Under the pieces are notes generated by a model. That model was not told the DNA's origin and made no database searches. It saw only the letters and a program-made list of their open reading frames with translations. The translations under genes and the position numbers were made by a program. From Halocafeteria seosinensis (Eukaryota; Sar; Bigyra; Bicosoecida): a stretch of 10,215 nt of DNA. Numbering within the stretch: position 1 is the stretch's first letter; each line of letters opens with the position of its first letter. The DNA is taken from NCBI GenBank assembly GCA_001687465.1, contig LVLI01001864.1, positions 1-10,215 of the forward strand, read 5' to 3'. Positions 1 to 7,556 of this stretch are shown one piece after another.

Positions 1-2207
1 CTCTCTATACTATCGTTCCACGCCTGATACCACAAGTATTCGAAAGTAACTAAAGTTCGGGCGACTGTGTTGTACGACTTGATGATTTTTCGGGCCATTG
101 GCGATTTCAAGAGATCTGGATACTTCTCAAACTTTTGCATGGGGGCCTCAATCCTTTTGAATAGCAACCGTACCCATGATATGTTCCCTGCAACTGGAGG
201 CATATTCCTTGGACGAGGTGGAGCATGCTTGTTTTCCTCATATAGCTGTTGGACACGCTCTATCTCCACTCCAAATTTTGAGAAAATGTACTGCAACCGG
301 GTTTGCAGATACTCTTGCAGAGCCGGGCGCCGGAATACTGAGTTGTACTTCTCCCAGAGATCGAGAGCTGGGTTAACCGCCTTGAGGTCTTCAAAAGAAA
401 TCCTTATGAATTCCAGAATACTTGCTTCAAGACCATTGATCTGGGCATTAAACGCTGTAAAGTCCAAATCAAAAGAATCCTTATTGTATGCGAATAAATC
501 ATGGCGCTTGGCCTGGAACTGTGAACAAATTTTTCTGTAGCTGTCGGCTACGACGTTCATCCCTTCAATTTTCTCCGCCGTGAGCTGATTAAAGTCGGCT
601 ATGGTAGAGAAGAGACTATGCAGTTTGGTCATGCGTCGTTTCGCTGGAGCGAGCTCCCTAAAGATGCTTTCTTCATCGAAGTCGTCCCATGGTTTGTCAC
701 CGGCCGCTGGGTCAATGTTTGCCTTAGTCTCCTTAAAAATATGCTTGAAGCATTTAACAGCAGCAAGGTTCTCATTCAGAGCCATCGTAAGTTGGATTGG
801 GTCTTTTTGAAACATTTTCTCGCCTGTATTACCAGGAACGTTCTCCAAACGGCGCCGACAAGCTCCTACGAGCTGATCTGCTATGCGTCCGAGCAGGTCA
901 GACATCCTTGCTGGAGTGGCGAAATATGGTGCAATGCAGTATACCAGCTGCAACTGTCGAAATAATGCAGGAAGAGTGTCTACAATAGCAGCGGGTGTAC
1001 TCCCTTCGAATCCATTAAGAAATTTCGACAACGTAAAAAGATATTTTACTATATCTCTCGCCTCATTGGCAATTTCAGTGACTTGGATATCGAGCTTTTT
1101 CCATGCTCTCAAAACGGAAGTGATGAAGTGAAGAGCCAGATCTGTTGAAACCCTGCCCTTCGTCATGAAATGGAGGGACATGATAATTGCTCGACAGTCC
1201 GAGCTGCGTAGCTGCTCTGTTAGCGCTTCAAACTTTTGCATTCTTCTGCGCCAGTTGTTCAAAATGTCTAGTGGCCCCGCTTTGTCCCGTGGCATCTGTT
1301 CAGGAGCCTGCGCAGTAGACGAGTCGATTTCGCGTTTGATTATTTCAATCCACTCTTCGGCAGTGCCTGTATGACCAAATAGTTAAAAAAAAATCCTTTC
1401 TTCAAATTTCAGTCAATTCGCTAGCACAATCATACCCGTCAATAGCATCGCTTTCTCCTTTGGAAGGGACACTTTTCTCTCTCTCCCGTCTTGAGTTTGG
1501 ACTTGGCTTAGCAACTCTTTCGCCAATTCTACACCTTCACCTGCAGGAAGGATTCTTGCCGATACAAGAGGAAGTTTGTCCCTTTTACTGTGTATTGAAA
1601 CTTACCCTTCGGGAGAGGAGTAGTCAGAGCATTCGTCGATTGAGTTTCGTCGAGGTGTTCGAGGACCTTCCCCAAGTGTGTCTTCACAGGACTTCCTCTG
1701 TCTTCATCGTATCCCCAGTCTTGCTTTTTGGAAAGCGAGTCCGAAAAGACTTGCGCCAGTTCGTTTTGTATAAACGAAATCTTGTTTGTTCCTACTTCTC
1801 CAAAGACGATATTCTGTTCAAGTGAATACAGATAGGATCTGACAGCGTAGACTTCCTACGTAAAATGCAACGTACCTGTTTATCATCGATCCGTAGCGCA
1901 TACGCAACTTTCGCATTTTCCTTTGCCTGTTCAATAAATGCTGATACTCGAATTTCCTTCCCCTGCAGATGCGTATTAACGAGCTGTCAAAGGGAATTCC
2001 TATATGATGTGACCGTTTGTGTGGGAAAGTTACCTCTTTGGTTTTCTCGAGCCACCCAAATAGCTTTCCCGGAGAGTCGCCAGAAACGAACGCATCCAAC
2101 AGCTCATCATGGAGCTCAAGTGCCTCCCGTATGTCACTCTCAGGGCATCCTAAAGAGTATGCAAAGCGCTGGGAGATAACCGTAAGTTCTGGGTCCGAGT
2201 TCGGCAT
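1..2207 (-). CDS. Dynein heavy chain, N-terminal tail region (5 exons, 3' partial at window edge)
   Basis: This is the first ~646 codons of a dynein heavy chain, the motor ATPase of axonemes or minus-end transport; only the cargo/assembly tail lies in the window. My exons are 2207-2034, 1962-1876, 1813-1606, 1540-1436 and 1366-1 (open at the edge). Introns of 71, 62, 65 and 69 nt have donors GTAACT, GTACGT, GTAAGT and GTATGA, all ending in AG; joining them gives one open frame. The DHC_N1 family is recognised from LNNWRRRMQKFEALTEQL, from IFRELAPAKRRMTKL followed by FNQLTAEKIEGM, and from MPPVAGNISWVRLLFKRIEA, WVRLLFKRIEAPMQKFEKY and FEYLWYQAWNDSIE. The start MPNSDPEL at 2207 follows TTCAAA. 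Intron 2 could instead end at the AG at 1856, adding 14 residues in frame, but it would then be only 20 nt. An axonemal type seems likelier than cytoplasmic; the subtype is not resolved. Confidence 0.93.
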
Positions 2208-2790
2208 TTTGAACCTCCTGTCACTTTATTCACCCTAAGTTCTTTCGCTATTCCCCTTTAGGGAGAGGAGAAAAACAAGCACTCTTCAATTCACGTGTAC
2301 TAGTGAACAGTTGGCAATCCCACGCCAGATAACACGTCTACGAAGCTGTCTATGTGTAGTGAATTCCTTTTGTTTTGTGGTCAACCGTTATATTGCAACA
2401 CCCTTTTTGTTGCCCTTCGCGCTCCCCTTGTTGTCTGCCCGTGCGTTTGAACACAACTTCACGTTGGTAAGTTTTTGTGAAGCAGTGTGGCCCGTTGCTC
2501 TTGCCAAGCCTCTTGGACTTCTTGGAGGAATGCTGTTCTACTAGTGCGAGGTTTACTCAGAACTATAAGTCAACAGTTTCAGAGATGAAAGCGAGGGTGT
2601 TGCGGACTCAATAGTGCGTCGTATTAATCTATGTACCTGGTATGGCCGTATGGCATGATGGCGTATGCTCTACAGCGATTTTTGGAAAAACCAATGTGGC
2701 TGTGAGTATTAGTATTGCTCCTGCCAGAAGAGGTCGAATCTGTAAGCTACGGTAGACCGTGTGTGGGATGAACCCTACACGGAACCGCTC
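2208..2790. other. Intergenic region upstream of the dynein gene
   Basis: No gene is supported here. The first ~100 bases should hold the promoter and 5' UTR of the dynein gene, which reads leftward; I see no clear TATA box. Short open frames on the plus strand, such as the one around 2311-2544, start at a non-ATG codon and have no recognisable motif. Bases 2706-2734 match 7292-7320 at 26 of 29 positions, so mobile-element debris begins in this stretch. Confidence 0.5.
2706..2734 (+). repeat. Dispersed repeat, partner of 7292-7320
   Basis: A 29-bp segment beginning GTATTAGTATTGCTCCTGCC recurs in the same orientation at 7292-7320 with three substitutions. It lies 57 bp left of a (TG)n-tailed repeat. 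In one frame both copies read a similar I-x-I-A-P-A-x-R string, so it may be a fragment of an element's coding sequence, but it is too short to name. Confidence 0.6.
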
Positions 2791-2819
2791 GGGCTATCTG
2801 TCACATTTGTGTGTGTGTG
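2791..2819 (+). repeat. (TG)n-tailed dispersed repeat, copy 1
   Basis: This is GGGCTATCTGTCACATTT followed by a run of GT, in plus orientation. It shares 27 identical bases with the inverted copy at 3404-3430. It interrupts a minus-strand frame directly after chromodomain residues HWKG. I found no convincing target-site duplication for this copy, so its left boundary is uncertain. Confidence 0.85.
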
Positions 2820-2820
2820 C

Positions 2821-3592
2821 CCTTCCAGTGGACGAGGATCCGCTTGTCGTGGAGCCTGAAGTCGATAAACCTCTCGACATCATCTAACGTGTGCGTAGCT
2901 CTAGGCGGCCAGTCTAAGCAAGAGAAACCATGACCCATTGGGTTGTTTGACGCGGTCCTAGGTGACCAGAAATCCTGCCTAATACCGTATACACGTAGCT
3001 TGCGAGGAGCTGTTCCGGTACAAAAACATTCCTTCAACATGTTGTACAATTTTGTTCGCTTGACTGTCGAGTTTGTCATAGTGATTACTTGCATCTCTCC
3101 TTCTCTTTCGCTCTTCTGCCACTCTGGATGTTAAGAATTTAGAGGGGCCTACTGCAAAAGTAGCCCTGCCCACTTGCTTCTCCTTTCTCATTATTTTCCG
3201 ATGTCTCATCTTCGTCATCATAAGGCAGTTTTCGATTTATGATCCTTCCATAGCCGATGCTCCGACATGGATAGATCTTGATTTAGGCTAGCCTTGTGTT
3301 GGAATTTCCAGGTGATACGTAGGGTAAAAGACGCTTTTTCTTCCTGGATTAACTTCTGGTTTTTAGACTTTTCCCATAGTTTTGTTGTCAACTCCTGCTT
3401 ATGCACACACACAAATGTGACAGATAGCCCGCTTATGCTGCTGTCTATCATCAAAGCAGCAATTTGCATTGCTGTCCGCGCCAATCTGCCAGCAGATACG
3501 ACTCCTATATCAACGGTAAGGGAAATAACTACAAGAATATGCACCCTTACTTTCCTATGATATCTTCTCGGCACCCATGCCCTACTATCCAA
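2821..3592 (-). pseudogene. Decayed minus-strand ORF ending in a chromodomain fragment
   Basis: Three minus-strand frames follow each other (about 3592-3218, 3221-2979 and 3094-2801), as expected of a frameshifted coding relic. The last one ends in DDVERFIDFRLHDKRILVHW then KG, which matches the chromodomain pattern VEkIldhR..g..YLVkWKGy. It is cut directly after WKG by the repeat at 2791-2819. The middle frame is rich in basic and charged residues (AEERKRRRDASNHYDKL). Upstream, the repeat inserted at 3405-3430 breaks another part; with the insert and one flank copy subtracted, the frame reads through QQHKQELTTKLWEKSKNQK. Chromodomains of this kind occur at the ends of Ty3/gypsy integrases and in host chromatin proteins. 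I see no integrase catalytic motif, so the parent is unknown. Confidence 0.6.
3397..3438 (-). repeat. (TG)n-tailed dispersed repeat, copy 2, with 8-bp target-site duplication
   Basis: In minus orientation, 26 bp at 3405-3430 (GGGCTATCTGTCACATTT then GTGTGTGT) are flanked on both sides by GCTTATGC, at 3397-3404 and 3431-3438. That is the signature of an insertion that duplicated 8 bp of target. The insert consists only of the motif and its tail. It adds 34 bp in total and shifts the minus-strand frame it entered; the reconstructed empty site has a continuous frame. Confidence 0.85.
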
Positions 3593-3942
3593 ATGAACGT
3601 GCTACCAAGGGATCTAGGGAGGAATCCCGCCACATTTGGTAGATATCTGGCCTGTTTATAGCATAATGGCCGTAAGTCAATGCTTTAACTGATATAGATT
3701 TGTATCAATGCAGTAATAATTCATAATAGAGGTTGTATAGTTAATAGTACTGTCCCCAAGTTTTCCCGGGTACACTGTACGTCTCGGAGACAAGCCAATT
3801 GGCGGGGGACTCTGAAATCGCCATCAGCTCGGCGGTACACCCACCGCTTCCCGGGTCCTGATGAAGGCCTGCCAACCGACCAGATTACTACTCTTGAAAC
3901 GTCAGCTCATTGTGTTCGTGTACCCTCCCAGTAGTACAGTAG
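3593..3942. other. Intergenic region, 3' flank of the secreted-protein gene
   Basis: No gene is supported. The right part should carry the 3' UTR and polyadenylation region of the secreted-protein gene, whose TAA stop is at 3945-3943. I see no canonical AATAAA on the minus strand close to the stop. The 3660-3760 part is AT-rich. Confidence 0.45.
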
Positions 3943-4942
3943 TTAGAGCCGCTCGGCAATCTCAAGCTCTCGTTGCCTAAACTGGTTGCCAACTACCCGA
4001 ACTTCTACCGCACCCTCAAATTGCAGATCTTGGTCTGTTAAACCCGTTATTAGTAAAGCCACTGTCTCGTTATAGATTGATATGCCAATAGGCCCAATCC
4101 AACGAAGTATAGCGTCAGTTTCCGAGTCTCCATTAACATCTCTCATCTTCATTCCCGTCACTCTCCCTCGTGTAGTATTCGTCCCTAAGAAAGGATAGGT
4201 GCCAATGACAACAGTTCCGATATTAATAGAGACCGCGTTGAATGTTCTATCGCTCAATACGGTCACGTCAATTCCTTGTTTTCCACATGGGAGGACCGCT
4301 GCCTCCCCACTTTTTTTGTTGTTGATCAGGATTTGTGGAGTAGCAATGGAGGGGCCAATAAACGTCGGTGAGGGAGTGCTACTTGTTGATGGACTACGGG
4401 ACGTTGTCGGACTTCCAGAAGGAGTCACTGACAACGACACAGTCGACGAAGGACTCATCGATGGACTGGCTGTAGGTGAAGGTGTAGCGGAGGCGACCCC
4501 GAGGACACAGCCATCTGTTACGATGTATTTCAGCGTACAGGAGCCATCCCGAAGGTCCATACGGACTCTCTCGTCATCCGCAAAACCTTCGGCGTTCTGA
4601 CCGGCAAAAACCCAACTCAGAGTTTTGGAGTTGGAGTCGTAATCGACTTGAAAAGTAAAGCAACTGCAGTCACTTGCACCCTTCGGCTCAAACGTGCCTG
4701 TGTCGCCACTGGTAGTGAGTCGGTATGCCTGCGAGCACGACCCATCGCAGCCCGGATGACAATTGGCGGGTGACATGGAGATGCGCTCGATAGTGCCGGA
4801 GTCACAGTCCGCGTTGGCAACTGCTGCAAACTTATACTTTATGTCGAAGCATTGAGAAGTTCGGTGATCAAATGGAGCAAACCTTACCGGCAATGCCGCC
4901 GATCAGCACTCCAACACCTAGGACGCCACGAATAGCCTTCAT
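3943..4942 (-). CDS. Secreted Cys-rich protein with Ser/Pro/Thr linker (2 exons, 311 aa)
   Basis: Exon 1 is 4942-4888 and exon 2 is 4823-3943, separated by a 64-nt intron (donor GTAAGG, acceptor TTTGCAG). The spliced start MKAIRGVLGVGVLIGGIA continues AVANA before D24, a textbook signal peptide of 23 residues; the unspliced frame lacks it, which is why I chose this model. Residues 24-127 form a domain with eight cysteines (25, 40, 44, 48, 71, 73, 114, 124), probably four disulphides. Residues 130-177 are a low-complexity SPS/TPS linker of the kind seen in algal and stramenopile extracellular proteins. Residues 178-311 look like a beta-rich domain with a DVNGDSETDAIL segment (247-258), resembling short acidic D-x-N-x-D calcium-binding loops. 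NTT at 234 and NET at 270 are possible N-glycosylation sites. There is no membrane anchor. I infer a cell-wall or extracellular role; I do not recognise the family. Confidence 0.85.
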
Positions 4943-5220
4943 CTGGACTCGAACTGCACGGTATTAGATTACAGTACTGATCAAATGCTTCGGATTGTAT
5001 TGAGGACAAGTAACCATTCCCTCATCACATTTCCACTTAGCCGGTAGGCCATTAGTAATACACACTACTACTATCACAGGTTGCAACATCCACCATCCTT
5101 CAGCACCGCCGAATACTTAGAAGACGGTATTGGGTATCAATGTAAACGTCAGAACGACAGTTACCGGACAAGAAGACATGAGAAGGAAACACCCAGTTGA
5201 TACAGTAGTCCTACACGCAT
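4943..5220. other. Intergenic region upstream of the secreted-protein gene
   Basis: This should contain the promoter of the leftward secreted-protein gene, but I see no clear core element. Bases 5043-5076 resemble 7123-7155 (both begin GGTAGGCCAT and end CTACTACTATCA with small indels in between), so a repeat fragment lies here too. No coding region is supported. Confidence 0.45.
5043..5076 (+). repeat. Dispersed repeat, partner of 7123-7155
   Basis: GGTAGGCCAT, an AT-rich stretch, then CTACTACTATCA. The same arrangement occurs at 7123-7155 in the same orientation, with a few substitutions and an indel in the middle. It is unidentified and probably part of a mobile element also represented near 7.1 kb. 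Confidence 0.5.
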
Positions 5221-5247
5221 ACACACACATGTGACAGATAGCCCACC
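5221..5247 (-). repeat. (TG)n-tailed dispersed repeat, copy 3
   Basis: Minus orientation: GGTGGGCTATCTGTCACATG followed by TGTGTGT. One base differs from the other copies (ATGTG rather than ATTTGTG). It shares the GGT extension on the left of the motif with copies 4 and 5, and it continues upstream as GGGGCTGGTGGGC. I found no target-site duplication. Confidence 0.8.
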
Positions 5248-5991
5248 AGCCCCATAGAACTTCAGGAAACAAAATGGGGAGAAATGTATGTTCTGCACAA
5301 GGCGTTCGGTAGCACCTGCTGTTCCCAAGGAAATCTTACCCTTCCAACTCGCACGCAGACGGCTTAATATGGGAATAGACACTTGGCCATAAACGTCCAC
5401 TGGCTTACTCTTCCTATCCTGAGATGCACTAATCTCAAGCTTAACAATTCCTTAGTACCTAACGAAACGCTTGCGCGCGGTGTTGTGGGGGACCCACTGG
5501 GGGTGTATGTGCCAGGCACTCAGTGCCGTACCGGGCCGCGGGTACCCGATACCGGCAAACTTCAAACCCTAGCCTTGGCGAACACATCGCTCGAGGTGTC
5601 GAGCCATTTTGCGATGACGCATACTCATTGAGCCGAAGTAACGGGAACGTCCAGTCCTTCCATGACCACCACCCCGATGGCTTCGGTTCCCAGGAAACTC
5701 TGGGAGTGACGTCACAGTGGAAGAACACTGAGAACAACCCGGAAGAACTGAGTCACTGAGAGAAACCGCAGCCACAGTGAAAGAACATAAGAACAACCAC
5801 AACCTGATTGGTTTTTTGGTCCCCTAGATCTTGTGGTAGCATTATGTTGCCCGTACGCCTATATACACAGCCCATAGATAGGGCGTGGGGCACAACTCAG
5901 GCAGTGCCACACACTTGGCATGCCAAATTACAAAATGTTCCCAAAGGATGTAATGCGGCGCGTTTTTGCTGGTATTTTTTGTAGTGTTGGT
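5248..5991. other. Region without a supported gene; short internal repeats
   Basis: Several overlapping open frames of 78-92 codons on both strands (for example 5802-5569 minus, beginning MWLFLCSFTVAAVSLSDS) have no recognisable motif and contradict one another, so I call none. The region holds a direct repeat at 5713-5739 / 5773-5798 and a perfect TGACGTCA palindrome at 5707-5714. An ATTGG (inverted CCAAT) lies near 5808. Whether any of this is a promoter is unknown. Confidence 0.4.
5713..5798. repeat. Imperfect direct repeat of ~27 bp
   Basis: CACAGTGGAAGAACACTGAG plus AACAACC at 5713-5739 recurs at 5773-5798 with two substitutions and a one-base gap. The copies are 33 bp apart. They look like a local duplication; no function can be assigned. 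Confidence 0.65.
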
Positions 5992-6014
5992 CTATTTTTG
6001 TTTCGAATTCTTAG

Positions 6015-6030
6015 CTAGAGGCGCCTCTAG
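6015..6030. repeat. Perfect 16-bp palindrome
   Basis: CTAGAGGCGCCTCTAG equals its own reverse complement and does not extend further on either side. It lies inside the minus-strand ORF relic, where it encodes part of ALEAPLA, so it may be only a coincidence of codons. Confidence 0.7.
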
Positions 6031-6106
6031 AGCTCGATCATACTCGTCCTGGGGTTTTCCTTCCTTCTTTATCCTCTCCTCCTGCTCCGCTGCCTCTTTG
6101 GAGTAG

Positions 6107-6131
6107 GAATTCGGATGAATGGAATTGGACT
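6107..6131. repeat. 25-bp repeat, partner of 6972-6996
   Basis: GAATTCGGATGAATGGAATT plus GGACT matches 6972-6996 at 23 of 25 positions in the same orientation. Together with the 36-bp repeat it shows that the 6.1-kb and 6.9-kb stretches derive from the same element, but the two blocks occur in opposite order in the two places. Confidence 0.75.
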
Positions 6132-6217
6132 CTTAAGAGTGGGAGCTATTGAAAGAAAGCACAGTCGGAGCGGGAACAGGGAGCAGGACACTGCGAAACT
6201 CTCGACTTGGGAAGCGA

Positions 6218-6253
6218 ATCAACGCATCATGAAGCGACATGAACTGACGGAGG
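6218..6253. repeat. 36-bp repeat, partner of 6881-6916
   Basis: It begins ATCAACGCATCATGAAGCGA and matches 6881-6916 at 33 of 36 positions in the same orientation. On the minus strand both copies encode FMS(L/F)HDAL, which suggests the shared frame was once coding on that strand. Confidence 0.8.
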
Positions 6254-6314
6254 GCATTAACCCAGGTTGTGACGCACTCCAGGATGCGGTGAATTCCCCG
6301 GCCGGTCCCCAGCA

Positions 6315-6377
6315 TCTTCACTTCCCGGCCGGTGGGCTATCTGTCACATTTGTGTGTGTGTGTGTGTGTGTCTTCAC
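6315..6377 (+). repeat. (TG)n-tailed dispersed repeat, copy 4, with 7-bp flanking duplication
   Basis: Plus orientation. A 49-bp segment (6322-6370) runs TTCCCGGCCGGTGGGCTATC, then TGTCACATTT, then the longest GT run of the five copies. It is flanked by TCTTCAC at 6315-6321 and 6371-6377. Subtracting the segment and one flank joins two minus-strand frames into one. A near-identical TTCCCCGGCCGGT lies at 6293-6305, just left of the insertion, so a local duplication is an alternative origin for the GGCCGG part. Confidence 0.8.
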
Positions 6378-6529
6378 GTTGTGGCACATCAACGTGACTG
6401 CCAGTTTGGCCGTCATCAACTTCGGATTTCCCTAGTTCCCCAGTGAGAGGCCGGTGCTTCCCTAGCAGTTCTCTTTAGGAACTTGATCGCGAAGCCACCC
6501 GTCGCCTCTATCACGAAAGGGGTAATTTC

Positions 6530-6624
6530 CTTAACGAGGAGCGGTATGCGCCCGTGTTAAGCAGCGACGGGCCCGCTGTTTCTGCAGCCTTGCTGACATG
6601 CGCCGTGAGGGAACATAACACTGG
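6530..6624. repeat. 95-bp duplicated segment, copy A (partner 9090-9184)
   Basis: A 95-bp stretch starting CTTAACGAGGAGCGGTATGC and ending GAACATAACACTGG is repeated in the same orientation at 9090-9184 with three substitutions (about 97% identity). Flanks differ at both ends. It is open in a plus frame (NEERYAPVLSSDGPAVSAAL) and in a minus frame (CSLTAHVSKAAETAGPSLLN). Copy A ends exactly where chromodomain coding resumes (VWKG), so it may be an insertion. I see no target-site duplication. Confidence 0.85.
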
Positions 6625-6905
6625 TTTGGAAGGGCTAACCAGAGGCAGCACGGACGTGGGAACCTGTTTTGTGGCTTCAGATGGACCTGGGTAGCCGCAC
6701 CTTCTTTGAACTCGAGCAAGAGATGTACTACAATCTGGGCTATGTTGACGAAACTGAGGTGGACGGAACTCTTGGGGAGCCACCTCCCGCGTCAGGTGGT
6801 GGCTTGTCATTGGCCACAACTGTTGCGTCTGGACCAACGCTTATTCTTGAAATACGAGCCCACAACAAGAGACAGAGCACATCAATGCATCATGAAACGA
6901 CATGA
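6621..6905 (+). pseudogene. Chromodomain fragment with nonsense codon
   Basis: The plus frame reads LVWKG, then TAA at 6636-6638, then PEAARTWEPVLWLQ. This matches the C-terminal half of a chromodomain (LVkWKGYp...TWEP), with the conserved Tyr codon of WKGY changed to a stop. The frame then continues open to 6905 through MDLGSRTFFELEQEMYYNLG and YVDETEVDGTLGEPPPASGG, an acidic then Gly/Pro-rich tail. The N-terminal half of the domain is missing; the 95-bp repeat lies in its place. Probably the end of a mobile-element protein; it cannot be functional as read. Confidence 0.65.
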
Positions 6906-6916
6906 ACGGACGGAGG
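6881..6916. repeat. 36-bp repeat, partner of 6218-6253
   Basis: 33 of 36 positions match the copy at 6218-6253. Around it, on the minus strand, TGGGTTAA and GCGTCACAACC are also shared with the first copy, but an extra ~50 bp containing the 25-bp repeat (6972-6996) lies between them. So this copy is either rearranged or has the longer arrangement. Confidence 0.75.
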
Positions 6917-6971
6917 AACTATTACTGACAGACATTCATTATTATTTAACCCACATGGGAAGCTTCGGTCA

Positions 6972-6996
6972 GAATTCTGATGAACGGAATTGGACT
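6972..6996. repeat. 25-bp repeat, partner of 6107-6131
   Basis: 23 of 25 positions match 6107-6131 in the same orientation. See the partner entry for the reversed block order. Confidence 0.7.
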
Positions 6997-7016
6997 AACC
7001 TTGATGGTTGTGACGC

Positions 7017-7393
7017 CTTTGGTGGAGATTCGAGCTGTTAGCCAATTGGGATAGGTGGTACTGTAGCCTTGTCTGTCTTCACGGTGCATGGATGTAGTCG
7101 TGGTCCATTTGAATATTCAGCTGGTAGGCCATAAATTATAACTCTACTACTATCAATATACGGGAGAAGCGAGACAAATAGTCTCGCGTTTCTTCCTTTG
7201 TATGGTCAATAGAGCCGCTTCCACTCGCATGAGACATCTCTGTTTGAATTTTGCATCGACGCTCCGATTATTGGCCAAGGTACACGCATGTGTATTGGTA
7301 TTGCTCCTGCCGGAAGACGTGTCTGCAACAGTTACACGAGTCGGTAACAAGTGCTTTACATCAGTCGTTCAAATAAGTAGGTAACATCGGGGA
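7017..7393. other. Gene-free stretch with repeat fragments and a hairpin
   Basis: No supported gene. It holds a repeat shared with 5043-5076 (at 7123-7155) and a 29-bp repeat shared with 2706-2734 (at 7292-7320). A 7-bp stem with a 5-nt loop (GCGAGAC AAATA GTCTCGC) lies at 7169-7187. These mosaic matches suggest layered element debris. Confidence 0.5.
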
Positions 7394-7400
7394 GTTACCT
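7379..7400. repeat. Inverted repeat at the left side of the transposase element
   Basis: AGGTAAC (7379-7385) and GTTACCT (7394-7400) form a perfect 7-bp inverted pair around an 8-nt spacer. The right arm is the start of a 19-bp motif that recurs at 7557 and 9676. It could be an element end or a protein-binding site; this is inference. Confidence 0.5.
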
Positions 7401-7412
7401 GGATTTTTGCAC
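7394..7412 (+). repeat. GTTACCTGGAT repeat, copy 1
   Basis: GTTACCTGGATTTTTGCAC. Copies in the same orientation lie at 7557-7575 (one mismatch) and 9676-9694 (two mismatches). Two are upstream and one is downstream of the transposase relic, as would suit subterminal binding sites or long direct-repeat ends of that element. Confidence 0.7.
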
Positions 7413-7556
7413 AAGTCATTCTGGGGGGGTGAGTTACTGAAACAAAAGACCGCCTTTTAAAGGCACTGGGTCAAAAAATCCGGGAAACGAATGGCAAAAC
7501 GACGCCTAGGGTGGTCCCATCTTGCCGGGATTGAATTTTGGAAGGTCGAAAACCCC

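Larger units (their letters stand above)
5992..6435 (-). pseudogene. Broken minus-strand ORF of a repeated, unidentified element protein
   Basis: Read leftward, a frame runs from just after a stop near 6435, through VTLMCHNVKMLGTGRGIHRI (once the 49-bp insertion at 6322-6370 and one 7-bp flank copy are subtracted) and CVTTWVNALRQFMSLHDALI, to an in-frame TAA at 6135-6133. It then continues through EAAEQEERIKKEGKPQDEYD to a TAG at 5994-5992. The tail is charged and may be a coiled coil. A piece of the same protein recurs at 6881-6916 on the minus strand as PFMSFHDALM, so this is a multi-copy family and most likely mobile-element-derived. I do not recognise it. The stop codon and the insertion show it is no longer intact. 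Confidence 0.5.

Noticed and set aside
67-1374. Plus-strand open frames across the left 1.4 kb
   Set aside because: They lie antisense to the spliced dynein exon, have no motif, and several start at non-ATG codons.
2791-3430. A 640-bp transposon with 27-bp terminal inverted repeats
   Set aside because: The inverted pair is perfect, but the right copy has its own 8-bp duplication hugging just 26 bp, no duplication flanks the 640-bp unit, and other copies are unpaired. Two independent insertions explain it better.
4199-4600. Plus-strand ORF of 133 codons
   Set aside because: It is the antisense shadow of the Ser/Pro-rich linker and following domain of the secreted-protein gene.
5707-5714. TGACGTCA as a CRE/bZIP regulatory site
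   Set aside because: A perfect 8-bp match is expected occasionally by chance and no gene is supported next to it.
5459-5802. Overlapping minus-strand ORFs, one with a hydrophobic start MWLFLCSFTVAAVSLS
   Set aside because: Contradictory frames, no splice-supported extension and no conserved motif; the hydrophobic start alone is weak.
6530-6624. A tRNA or rRNA fragment in the GC-rich 95-bp repeat
   Set aside because: The start TTAACGAGGA resembles a short rRNA string, but the rest does not fit rRNA and no cloverleaf or A/B box could be laid out.
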